Source of the DNA: Lolium rigidum
Taxonomy: Eukaryota > Streptophyta > Magnoliopsida > Poales > Poaceae
NCBI RefSeq assembly: GCF_022539505.1
Contig: NC_061510.1
Location: 100,332,292 to 100,396,291 of the forward strand
Direction: 5' to 3'
DNA length: 64,000 bases
Notes under the pieces: generated by a model
The model's database searches: none
What the model was told of the DNA's origin: nothing
Seen by the model: only the letters and a program-made list of their open reading frames with translations
Made by a program: the position numbers and the translations under genes
In this document: one piece after another, positions 10,862-21,259 of the stretch
Layout: every line of letters starts with the position of its first letter
Numbering within the stretch: the first letter of the stretch is position 1

Positions 10862-12835
10862 AATTTGTTTTGTCACACCTTTATGCCTTCTTGAATTCAT
10901 TTGGTTTTGTCCAAAGTGTATCTTTCTTGGATATTTAAAGTATTTGTGCATGCTTATATGTAATTTGTTTATATTTGTAGCATGTTTGATTTATTTCATC
11001 CATTATATAGGGTATACTCCATCAAATCCTAAATGGCTAACATGTGCATGAAATTCCAACTTCATCTATGAATATGCAAATATTGATATGGAGTGTATCC
11101 TATGTATTGTGGTTAGTCTAACCATTTTGGACCCAATAAGTTTTAGGACCAAGATGTACTTGAATATTGTTTTAGGTACATTGGAGATGCAATGGAAGCT
11201 TGTCTCATCTATAAGGAAGGTGTTGTCACCATATGAAATTTGGAGCAAAGCTAGGATGATCGATGAACTCTTATCTACTACATCACGCCATTGCTATCTC
11301 GGTAACAAGTATCTTATTCATGCATACTCATATAGCATCCAACCTCTTGTAGGCTGCATCTTGGCATGAAATTCTTTATTTCGAAAATATTGCGGTTCTT
11401 GAAAAATCTTTTTAAAGTAAACTTCTTATTGTACATTTGAGTAATTTGAGAAGATGCATACAATGGGAATACATATAAATCATGTTTATGATTCACCTAT
11501 CCCAAAAGTGCCTTCTAGCAATTTATTGCATATCAATTCCTCGAAGAACTCTTATGTGCAATATTGATGAAATTAGAAAATAAATCCCTATTTTGTGATA
11601 CTTGTTGCCTTTCTCAAAACATTCCAACTAGCTTTACTTCCCTTATTGGTAGTTGTGATGTTTTTGAGATTTTCTTTGTTGAAGTTCATTCATATACCAT
11701 AAGTGAAAATTGGAGCCATAGGCTATATATGCTTTTAAGCAAACATCCTTTGGTATATTTTATGACTTCATCTTGGATATCATGTCTTATATATTTTATT
11801 AACCTCTTGTGTGTGTATGTTTCTTTATGGATCATCTTGTCCACTTTAGAAACTTATAAACATGAGAGCGTTAATCCATCACCTTGATATCCTTGTTCTT
11901 TGTTGACCATCTTCTTATTATTTTGGTTTTAGTGGTGTTGGTAAGGACTTGATTTATGAGTGCTTGGCTTAATTTTATCTTATATTCATGCACTCATATC
12001 TCATAAATGTTTTTGGACTAAAGTTATCCTCTTTATCTTATTTGTGTTCTAAATGATATATAGGGAGTGAAGATTCCATGTTTATGCATGTTGTATTCAA
12101 ATGCAACTATTCTAATTTATGCACGAACCTTGGGGAGCTTTCTTGTTTCATTTAGAGCACTATATCTCTCTTATGATGATATCTTTGTTTGTCCAATTGG
12201 ATCTTTGATTGCTTGCTTTATTTGTTAAAGCTTTCTTCACCATGTTATCCTTGTGCAATCTTTGATCCTCAATATAGTTTGACTTCCTTCAAGTATTCGT
12301 CATTGGATATGTGCATTTGATTCCACTCAGATTATGAGAAGTGCACACCATTTGGAGGAACTCACATTATATTGGCTTTCTAAAAAAATCACCCATTTTG
12401 GCACTTGATGCCAATGGGGGAGAAGTTTAGAGGGTTTAAGGGAATGGTTTTATACTTAAGTTTGGTTTGTGCTTAAGTGTTTTGCCTCTCATGCATTCCA
12501 TATTTATATGTCTTGCATGGTTGTATATATATAGTGGAAACTATCCCGAAGGTTAATCTTGACAATGTATCAATGAATTCATGTTTATCACATGTGCATA
12601 GATTGTGGGAGAGTTTGTTCTGTATATGTTGGTTCTACTCACATCCCTTGCATTAGTTGTAGTTGTGTGAGTAGAGCTGGTTTTGATATGGACTAGTAGC
12701 TCTGTGTTACTTGACCATATCAAATACAACCTCTTGTATACAACTTATTATCGGATAAGTTGCGTACTTGTTCCTAATATTCATTATATAAACCCTCTTG
12801 TTGTGGTTGTCACCAGTTACCAAAATGGGGGAGAT
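10862..12835 (+). other. Non-coding 3' interior of the LTR element, ending in a PPT
   Basis: AT-rich and without a supported gene (short ORFs at 11088, 11564 and 12683 are low-complexity). A PPT-like CAATGGGGGAGAAG sits near 12411-12425, and the real PPT, AAAATGGGGGAGAT, lies at 12822-12835 against the LTR. Confidence 0.65.
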
Positions 12836-15149
12836 TGTAAGGGTACATTGCCCCTATGTGTGGTTTTGGTAATTAATGACAACCCCCATGGACTAATATT
12901 TTCATTGAGTTTATATGAAGTAATATTCCATAGGTACTATTTGTAGTCCATGTGTTGGATTCAAGTATGGATGCCATTCTGATAAAAGATATACCTTGAG
13001 TATCGGCATCAAGATCATCGATTTGAAGTCATATATGTGATATGATCAAGAATAAGAAATGAAGATGGAGTTGTTATGTCGAACTCAACATTAGCCATGC
13101 TCTAGTTTATGTGTTAAGCAATGAATGATCAAGATCTTGAGTGCTTGATTCCAAGTGAAGAACTCAAGATATAGCTCTAAGTCGGTGTCATGATAGGCTC
13201 ATGAGTTGAGCTATGGTTGACTAAGATTTAGAGCATGCAAACAAATGAAGAGTTCTTTATACACCTCAAGATGGTATGATAGAGAATGCGAAGATACAAG
13301 GTTGACCAATACAAATAACGAAGAATAGATTCAAGTTTAGTCAACACATGAAGCATGAAGAATGTGCCACGTGAATTCATGTGGTATGGTAAGCCTTGTC
13401 AATTATGCTTCATAAACTAACCCATCATATATGTGTCCTTGTGTTGTCTATATGGGTTAGGTATCTTTTCATGGGCATGCATCAAAAGTGAGATCTCATA
13501 TAGCCCATGAGAGGATGACATCAACTGGTGATCGTCATCAAGGTTGAGTTGGACAAGTTCAAGTTGAACATCTCAAGAGGATCATATGCTTGAAGCTTGT
13601 CGTTCATTTGGTGATAATGAGCATGTGAAGATGTGTATCAATGGAGATTTCCCATCATGATGTATGGGGGAGCATTTGTGAGTCTTCACAAAGCAACAAT
13701 GATCAAGTGAGGCATTCTGGCTTGAGTGGAGCTTGAAGAGTTATCATCAAGATCAAGCGGTATGCGCAAGGCAAAGGTATGGCCTTGCTAGGTTTTCCTT
13801 TTACCGGTCTCAAGGTGGTTGTTGGGAGATCGGGTTATAGGATAGATAGCCATACTATCAAGAGGGGCTTTCGGTTGGGTAACTTGACCACATCGTCTTA
13901 GGGAGCTCAATCCTTTGCATACTTTGCATATCCCTATTGCTTGTTTGTGTTTCTCTGTGTGAGGTTCTTGAGCTTGTTGCTAGCTTTACAACAAGCCCAA
14001 GTTCATCGAAAACGGAATCCATATGCATTCTGTATTGCGTTTTCGAGTTTGGAAGTTTTACCGATATCTCTTTTCTAGATAGGTCAAAAAGTTCATCTCT
14101 TGGTTTTTACTCCGTGGGTGGACAATGATGTTTCTATGCATAAAGTTGTAGGGCTTGTTGTTCTGATTCCAACAAGCCCAATATCATCGAAATTGGAGTC
14201 CGGACGCAAGAGTTATGATGGTTTTTGTAAAACATGTTTTCATGTTTGACCGGGTGGCGCCAGCCTATGGACCGGCCTCCCCGGCGCGGACCGGCTCCTG
14301 CTCCGGTGACAACCGGGTACATGTTATTTTTGTCCCCGATCCGCCCCGGTTACGGCCCGGCCTCAGGTCCGGTTTGGACCAGATGGTCCTGTTTGACCGG
14401 CCCCTGGACCGGATGGTCCGGTCTATGGCCCGGCCCCAGGCCCGGTCGGACCGGCCCTCACACCAGGCGGCCTGGTCCCTTTCCCGGTTTTGGCCCGGTT
14501 TGCTAGGCTACACGAAAAACGTTCAGCCCCAAACGGTCATATTTCGTTTGGCTATAAAAGGGGCTTCTTCCCCAACAGTTTTTAGGGTTCTTAAGCATCT
14601 TTTTGACCACCATTGTTGAACCTCTTGAGCTTGCTTCCTCTCCCTTCCCTCCTATGATTCTTGCATATTCTTGGGGGATTTGAAAGAGGAGATATAGATC
14701 TACAACCTCATCCAATCCATTCCTCCTCTAAGTGAGGGGGATTCTTGGGATCAAGATCTTGGAGTCATTTGTTGTTTTCCTCCATTGTTCTTCCTCTGTA
14801 ATCTTGTCCTAGCATTTGTTGCTTGGGTGGGATTTGAGTGTGAACGATTCGAATACATCTTCGTCTCCGCGTGCCTCAGTTATTTCTATACCCGAGCTTA
14901 CTTTCCTTGTGATAGCCATCAAGCTTGAAGTATCTATTATATCTTGCTATTACTTGATGTTCATATACATATCGTGTGCCTATCTTGCTTAGCTCTAGTT
15001 GTTGTTGTTGTTTCACTTAGTTAAGCCTAGCATATTTAGGGTTTGTGCTTGTAGAATAAACATAGTTTAATTCTGCATTCTTACAAGCCAAATCCGTAAG
15101 AGTTTTTAAACGCCTATTCACCCCCTCTAGGCGACATCTCGTCCTTTCA
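12836..15149 (+). repeat. 3' LTR, 2.3 kb
   Basis: Starts TGTAAGGGTACATTGCCCC and ends GCGACATCTCGTCCTTTCA. A 14230-14510 segment is a run of CCGG-rich words that gives spurious proline-rich ORFs. The last 300 bp or so (from about 14850, CGTCTCCGCGTGCCTCAG onward) match the terminal part of an otherwise different LTR present at 41185-41893 and 58871-59577 on the minus strand. GCTATAAAAGGGG near 14551 is a plausible LTR TATA box. Confidence 0.8.
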
Positions 15150-15700
15150 CTTATGGCCGTCGCATGTTCGATATTCTCCCATGGACACTTCCATGGACAA
15201 GCTCCTCCCATGCCCCCTCTTTGTATCCTCCCTATCCCCATCTCTCCTTACCTCCCGGCTTCCTCAGCCAACCTCCACCTTATCGATCCACTTCCTCGTT
15301 TTTCTAGAGATACACATGTGACGATTTGGGAAATTTCGGTCATGGAGGAGTTCCAGCTCGAGGATAGCAAACCCCATCATAGAACTTGGCTTATCCCCGC
15401 CGGCCCTGAGCCAGACAGGATTGACCCGTCGTGCGAGTCTTCCTAGCGCACCGGCTCGTTCCGTGAGGGCAGCCCAACGGCGGCGCCGCCCTGATACTTT
15501 TCATGTGCGTGGAAGACTCATGGAGAGATTGGAATGCAGGTTGATTACCCAATTTATGCGGGGCTGCGAGGAAAAAGTGCAAACGACTTACGACGTACGG
15601 ACCGCTTTGCAATTTAGTAGTAAAGAAGATAAAGATTAACATTTCTCATTAGTCGGGGGAGACGATGATCATGATCATAGAGGTAAATTAATTTCTTAAC
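15150..15700. other. Flank of the LTR element, no supported gene
   Basis: Short overlapping ORFs on both strands (15153-15446, 15391-15642) without recognisable motifs. This begins the only non-obvious-transposon stretch of the window. The expected TSD half after the LTR is CTTAT (15150-15154). Confidence 0.4.
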
Positions 15701-16123
15701 TTAATTATAGAAACATATATACGTTGTGTCCAACATATTATTCTGAGCTTTGTCTAGGACGTTGGCTTTGAGGTCGACGACAAACAGCGTGCGCGATGGT
15801 TTACCTAGGTCCTCCTCTAGCTTGGTTGCGGTCGCAGTGGTGACAATGCCACCACTGGCGACATCGACTGGTTGCTTGACCACCCAACACTTCTTGTTGG
15901 AGCCGCATCTGATGTGCAGGAGACGCCCTCCGTGCTTCTTGGATGGCTCGAAGTAGAACAACCTAGTGTGCATGTTCGTCAAGATGTCGTACTTGAGAAA
16001 CGCCGTGACAAGATCGCCATCACCGGCGTCTATGTGTCGATTCGTTTTGGTTTGTAGAGAAAAGCATCTCAGCAGATTCTCAAGCACCTCGGAGAAACGA
16101 ATAGCAAGAGTTGGTGTGGACAT
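15701..16123 (-). pseudogene. Agglutinin-domain-like protein, C-terminally truncated
   Basis: A 140-residue ORF starting at the ATG at 16123. Features seen: RFSEVLENLLRCFSLQT at the start, AGDGDLVTAFLKYD near residue 33, FYFEPSKKHGG near residue 56, LLHIRCGSNKKCWVVKQ near 68, and KLEEDLGKPSRTLFVVDL near 100. The series 'LHIRC..N.KYWV..' and 'EEDL.KPS.TLF' is the pattern I associate with the cereal agglutinin (amaranthin-type lectin) domain family, where these are beta-trefoil carbohydrate-binding folds. After VVDL the reading becomes dissimilar and stops about 20 residues later. In the family the domain normally continues, so this is probably a truncated copy. If transcribed, it would read leftward, divergent from the SANT-like gene. 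Confidence 0.45.
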
Positions 16124-16340
16124 CTTGTTGTTAGGCTCTATTTATTTGGACTTCTACTTCTCCTTTTAGGGTTCAAAAGCAGTAGCCCAATCAAACAACA
16201 ACAAATATGAAAGCACTTCTCCACAGCGCTGCCGTGAAATGAACTAGAAACGAGAAGCGGGTCTGGACCTGCTTCCCGAGCCCCACTGGACGAAACTATC
16301 TGTTACACTTCAAAGAAATTACGAGATAACTGCCACCCCA

Positions 16341-16350
16341 TATATAAATA
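16341..16350 (+). promoter_or_regulatory. TATA box, plus-strand gene upstream of 17030
   Basis: CCATATATAAATAGGGCC is a strong TATA match. About 45 bases downstream the sequence becomes GC-rich with AGTTAGGGTTTCCGCC, as in a plant leader. It suggests that transcription of the Myb/SANT-like gene once began here, with a first exon in 16390-16780 and a GT donor at about 16781 (GGAAGGTGAGCA). Confidence 0.5.
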
Positions 16351-17029
16351 GGGCCTCTAGGGGCGATGGTGGCGCCAAGTTAGGGTTTCCGCCACCGTTG
16401 TTCCGTAGTCGTCGTCGTTCCCCGCGGCCCTCACGCACCCCGCCGCTGTTCCCAGCAACAACCGCGGGATCCCCGCTCCCTCCTCCGTTCCTGGCCCGTG
16501 CTTACTTAGCTCTCGCCGCCACTGACCCGCGCAACCGCCTCCAACTCCCGCCTCTGCCTCCTCCGCCTCCTCCGATTCTAGCGGGAGACAGAAGGTCCTC
16601 AAAATGCCCATAGCTGATGCGATGACCTGCTGCCCGTCCCTGTTGCGACCCCGACGGTCTGATGCCAACTCGATGCCCTGGTACCCGCCCTTGCTGCGAC
16701 CCAACGCTGTGATGCCCGTCCCGACTGCGACCACGAGCACTTGTTTCCCGTCCCTGCAGCAAGATCCTTCTACATCGGAAGGTGAGCACTCTAGTATTTT
16801 GGTATTATATGTGGGATACTATTATCGGTGGGCTATTGTGTACATGATGTATGATCTGTGGGATGATATATGATTAATATGTATGAGCTATGGGCTGTTT
16901 GTATTATTTTTATATGAAAACTGCAAGTAGTTCTAAGGTAGATTGGGTAATCTGTGGGCTATTTTGACATTAACCTACATTTTATTTATATCATGCATGG
17001 AGTTAAACGTTTTTTCCTTATGCCTTTAT

Positions 17030-17889
17030 ATGGATCAAGATAAGACACCTAAGGCACATTGGGATGCAGTGTCCACTACAATATTTTGTGAAATCTGCAA
17101 GGAGCAAGAAGAGAGGAAATAGGCCTACCGCTTTCCTTAGTCCGGAGGGGTACAAGAATTTAGGTAGAGAATTTGGTATTAGGACAGGAAAAAGCTACAC
17201 CAAGCCACAACTTAAAAATAAATGGGATTCAACAAAAGCATTGTATCAAGCATGGGTGTATTACACTACCAAAGCAATGGGACTTGGTTGGGATCCGGTG
17301 AAGAAGACAATTACAGCAGATGATGCACAGTGGGCTGAATTGATCAAGGTATTACATATACCATGCTTTATGTCATATTTACAATACAAAATAGATGGCT
17401 CACTTTATGGTTATTGACTTGTTCAATCTTATGTAAGCTAACAAGCTTATTGCGGGTTTCAAGAAAGGTCCACCGGACAACTTGGAGTTGATGGAGGTCA
17501 TGTTAGAGGATGCCCATGTTGATGGGACTTCGGCGGTAATGTCGGGAGTGCCAAGATAAATTCTCGCTTAATTGGTTGACCTTGTAGTTGATGATGAAGG
17601 CTCGGCGCCAACACCTCCTTGTGTGAACAAAAAGCGTGGAGCTGCTAGGATTGGATGTAGCCCAGTGAAGAAAAAGAAGAATCCCATGCAAAAAGACTTG
17701 AAGCATTTTGTTGATCATTGCATTAATGAAGATCGTGGGACATCATCTTCCACCCAAGTGGTTCAAGACATTGAAGCCATAATGAAAGAAGTTGTGGAAC
17801 GTGGAGTCGATGAGGATACTGTTCAACATTACATAGCAACTATTTTTTTTGGCAAACTTGACATCGAGCTTTCTTCTACACCATGAAAC
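17030..17889 (+). pseudogene. Myb/SANT-like DNA-binding domain gene, broken
   Basis: The ATG at 17030 opens MDQDKTPKAHWDAVSTTIF, but this frame hits TAG at 17120. The protein continues one frame over as GNRPTAFLSPEGYKNLGREF, YTKPQLKNKWDSTKALYQAW and GLGWDPVKKTITADDAQW. These words are characteristic of the plant Myb/SANT-like domain (Myb_DNA-bind_3 type). A plausible intron (GT at 17349, AG at 17444-17445) leads to FKKGPPDNLELMEVM, in phase. Two in-frame TAA codons follow (17557-17559 and 17569-17571), then an open stretch rich in lysine (KKKKNPMQKDLKHFVDHC), ending at 17886. So there is one frameshift and two stops. Such genes occur as host genes and as accessory ORFs of PIF/Harbinger transposons. 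No transposase or convincing TIRs are seen here. Confidence 0.7.
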
Positions 17890-18775
17890 TGAGGGTCAGC
17901 TTCATTGGTTGAAGATGCAATATGAGGATATGAAGAGAAACTAGAGCTACTTTATTTGTATCATATGTGTAGACGTGTGAAACTTGTTGCTCTTTTGGAT
18001 TCATATGGATAATTCTTGTAATATAAATGTCATGCCACTCTCGTATTATCTTTGAATATATGTGATGTTTTATATTTAATATGAACACGTCAAAATTAAC
18101 CCATAAGCATGACAATGATGTTATAAATAATCATAATTAGCTAATTCGTGTCAAATCAACATTTATACAACTTCTTTAGACCATTTTAGACATTTCATCC
18201 TTCATACCAGCAATAGCAACCATCAACAACACTCGTGTCAAACATCAAATCATCAAATCACTGCTTCTCACGGCTGCTTCCCACGACTGCTTTTCCATAG
18301 CTCACCAGCTACAGCTGCTTTTTCAAAAGGTGCAGGCCAAACAAACATGACCTTATATGCCAAGCTTGGTCCCTCTGCGTGTGGATGTGTTAGAGCATGT
18401 CCATTTGCGTCCACCAAACCATCCCACAAAGGGATTTTAGGGCGCATCGGACGTTTGACCGTCCCCAGCCGTGCGCTCAAAGCCCTTTTCGGTCCAACTA
18501 TACCTAGCTACGGTCTTGGTCTTCCGATCTTGAGTGGGTCAACGACAATACCGTGTACCTACATATATTTCAACAACTATGCACACACTAAATTTATATT
18601 CTAGTGGTGTGATCAAACACACAAAACCACAAGGGAATACTTTGCTCTTTTGGGTGGAAGCTACGCGGGAGCGCTTGGCATTGATGGCTAGCGGTATTTA
18701 GCCACGGCCACGACCGCATCTTCTCCCCACTCCAACCGCCGCCGCCATTTCTACTTCTTCGCGCACGCACTCACA
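17890..18775. other. Intergenic, no supported gene
   Basis: 3' flank of the SANT-like pseudogene (TATTTGTATCATATG region), then a GC-moderate stretch with short shadow ORFs on both strands (18268-18604). A GGCATTGATGGC...CGCCGCCGCCATTTC leader precedes the ORF at 18776. Confidence 0.4.
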
Positions 18776-19093
18776 ATGAAGCCGCCGAAGTGGATGAAGA
18801 AGTATGCCAACGACCACGAGGAACCCTGCATGGCCCCGCCGAACATATTCTCCGGTCCGCAGGCGCCGATGATGGCAGTGCAGCCTCCTCCTCCGCACCA
18901 ACCGTGCCGAAACAGGCACTATGTGCATGTGCTGGAAGCGCAACGACGGTGGGCGCAGGGTGACCCTTGCCGCCACCACGACGTCTCCCTCCCGCACGGG
19001 TGGCATTTGAACAGGGGGAGGCTCCCTGTTCCACCACCTCCGGCAGATCTGTGAGCCTACGCCAGGAGATGCGCCGCCGGATCGAGCGCCTCC
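18776..19093 (+). pseudogene. Unknown proline-rich ORF cut by the Copia LTR
   Basis: The ATG at 18776 follows a CG-rich leader. The 92-residue frame includes MKPPKWMKKYANDHEEPC, RNRHYVHVLEAQRRWAQG, HHDVSLPHGWHLNRG and RLPVPPPP, then stops at 19054. In another frame the sequence continues as LRQEMRRRIERLL, which looks like the natural continuation, so a small indel lies near 19045. The coding sequence ends abruptly at 19093, where the LTR begins (TGTAGGG), so the 3' part has been separated by the Copia insertion. I recall similar sequences as repetitive hypothetical proteins in Triticeae, with no function known. Confidence 0.5.
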
Positions 19094-19725
19094 TGTAGGG
19101 ATTTGTAGCATAGAAAACAAAAAATTTCCCACCGCAAGAACGAATAACAAGCCAAGATCTAATCTAGTAGATGGTAGCAACGGGGTGAACATCATCATAC
19201 CCTTGAAGATCGCGAAGCCTTAACGAGATAGATCTCGTGGTTGATATAGTCGATCACTTGCCGCTTGCAAAAGCGCATAGAAGATCTTGACGGTGCCACA
19301 GTCGGGCAGCACCTTCGCACTCGGTCACACGCACGACGTCCTTCTCCCTGTTCCAGTGGACAGTAGATGTAGTAGATCCTCCTCGGAATCACGCCAGCAC
19401 GACAGCGTAGTGATGGTGGTGGTGGAGATCTCCGGCAGCGCTTCGCCGTAAGCACCGCAGGAGAAATAGGAGGAGGGCGATAAACAACAGCTAGGGCAAC
19501 AGAGTGCGATGAGTCTGTGGACTGCAAAGAACACGAGTGGGACTCGACCACTGGTTGATAATAAACTTTCTCCTTTGCAATCAGAACGAGAGGAAGAATC
19601 AGTTGAGGTTTCTTCAATAGGACGGGGAACATGTCGGAAAAAATGATTGGAGTAGATAGGGTTTGGGAGAGGGGGTTCTTGGGGTGCCCCTTGGATGGTG
19701 CGGCTATTGGTGTGGCTGGCCCCCT

Positions 19726-20267
19726 TGTCGAGGGTACTCCTCGGCAATGCCCTCCGATTGGGGCTTAGGGTTGATGGTATCCTGCAAGCTGACACGAGAC
19801 ATCGGTTCACAGACAAGCGGGGAGAGCGATTTACCCAGGTTCGGGGCCCTCGATGAGGTAAAACCCTTATGTCCTGCCTGTCTGATCTTGATTATGAAGA
19901 TATTGGGTTACAATGGGGTGCCGAATAGTTCGGCTGAGATCTCGTCGAGAGGCTAAGTGCTATGGTGACCTAGCTCTAGAATTTTGGTGGCTAAGATTGC
20001 TAAGATTGATTGTGTCCCTCGGCAGCCCCTCTCCTGGCCTTTATATAAGGGGCCAGGTCTCAAGAGGTCTAACCGAGTACGACTAGGTTTACAGTAGTTT
20101 TAAATCTAATCTTTCCTTGTTCGGCTGCCTCCTTGTCTTGCCCGCCAAGGAATCTTTTGGTGCGTCATCCGGGTGGCCCGTCTTGCCTCCAAGCGCCTTC
20201 ATGGGCCTCCAACTAGTTAATACAGGGTAGGGCAATGTCGGTTACCCGAAGGGTAATGCCCACGTTA
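19726..20267 (-). repeat. 3' LTR of the Gypsy element
   Basis: 542 bp. In plus orientation it runs from TGTCGAGGGTACTCC to CCCACGTTA. The minus-strand first dinucleotide reads TA instead of TG, a single change compared with the other LTR. A minus-strand TATATAA (near 20042-20048) fits an LTR promoter. Confidence 0.9.
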
Positions 20268-21150
20268 GTAGCCCCCGAGTGTCTAGCCGAACATAGTTCG
20301 GGTAGAGACTGAAGCATGCTTCCTTTTAATGTTCTTCTCCTTGATTGTTGTTGTTCATCTTGAATCAGCATCATCTTTTTCTGTCGGGTGCGCGTCAGCG
20401 CTCCCGATGGGAGTAGCCCCCGAGTCTAGGTACAGATGCTTGCAATCCGTGCGTAGACTCAAGTTGTACCACTCGAACGTTCTGCTCTGCCGAAGTTTTT
20501 CTGCAAGTCTTCATAGGTCATCCGACATATTTTCCGCATGCAAGGGATAATGAGTAACGTGCCCAACCTTTGTTGGTTAACTACCGATGGCAAAACAACG
20601 TTACCCTACACAGAATCAAGTCCCCGGGCATGATCCTGGAGTGCAAAAAAGTTCTGTCGGGTGCGCGTCCAGCGCTCCCGATGGGAGTAGCCCCGAGTCT
20701 GGGCACGGGTGCTTGCAACCGGGTGCAGACTCGAGCCGAGCAATTATCTCTTTCTTCAAACTTTTTTCTTCGAGTCCTCATTTTGTCGGGTGCGCGTTCA
20801 GCGCTCCCGATGGGAGTAGCCCCCGAGTCCGGGTACGAGAACATCCGATGTTTCTTCATTTTTTCTTCGACTGCTCACAACAATCTTTATGACGTCACTG
20901 TTGACGTGCTGCTGCTGTGGTTCGATTGACAAGACTTGACCTGACGGGCCCACCCTAGTTCTGTGCGGATAGTTTTTAGGAATTGACCAGTGCACGAGCG
21001 GTGACCAAGGCGTCTCCTCGATTTTCGCGCAATGTGGGAATAATGGGCCGCCGGTTCCGTTCTTTCTTTAAGCGCCACGTGTACAGCCAGATCTGCTCCA
21101 CCCCCACAACGTCTGTGGAGTTATGGCCACTATTTTACACAAATTCTTAC
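20268..21150 (-). repeat. PPT and an array of PPT-like repeats
   Basis: The PPT beside the LTR reads, on the minus strand, CACTCGGGGGCTACTA. The same word recurs at about 20408-20424, 20681-20697 and 20815-20830. Each copy is preceded in plus orientation by GCGCTCCCGATGGGAGTAGC, and three lie in longer units beginning GTCGGGTGCGCGT. A further CTCCCGATGGGAG occurs near 23821 and 25064. CTCCCGATGGGAG is a near-palindrome (CTCCC/GGGAG). No gene is seen here. Confidence 0.75.
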
Positions 21151-21152
21151 GG

Positions 21153-21161
21153 CATAAATAG
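21153..21161 (+). promoter_or_regulatory. TATA-like box of the antisense gene
   Basis: GGCATAAATAGAGGGCC lies about 105 bases upstream of the ATG at 21260 on the plus strand, opposite in direction to the element's own pol. This spacing is normal for a plant promoter with a short leader. Confidence 0.5.
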
Positions 21162-21259
21162 AGGGCCTCCTCGTTTTTACTTTTCACGCCTCTTACTGCT
21201 CATCTTCTCGTTCAAGCCTTCCTGCCCCCTCTGCTCCTCCTTCAGAAGCTCCGCACGCC

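Larger units (their letters stand above)
3677..15149 (+). mobile_element. LTR retrotransposon with zinc-knuckle ORF, 3' part
   Basis: The right end is clear. A purine-rich tract AAAATGGGGGAGAT abuts TGTAAGGGTACATTG at 12836, and this LTR runs to CCTTTCA at 15149. The interior holds one ORF (3804-4436) and otherwise AT-rich non-coding DNA (4437-5850 and 10862-12835), interrupted by the TIR element 5851-10861. No protease, integrase, reverse transcriptase or RNase H could be read in any frame. The element is therefore non-autonomous or internally deleted, and I cannot assign Copia or Gypsy. Its 5' LTR lies to the left of the window, beyond the element nested at 1-3676. Confidence 0.75.

Noticed and set aside
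14215..14619. Proline/arginine-rich ORFs in both plus frames
   Set aside because: Translation of a CCGG-rich run inside the LTR 12836-15149; no start context or motif.
16160..18365. PIF/Harbinger element around the SANT-like gene
   Set aside because: AAAAGCAG...AGC words occur near both sides, but no convincing TIR pair or TTA/TAA duplication could be aligned by eye.
19195..19816. Minus-strand ORFs across the LTR1/Gypsy joint
   Set aside because: They run from LTR1 into the Gypsy LTR, so are insertion artefacts.
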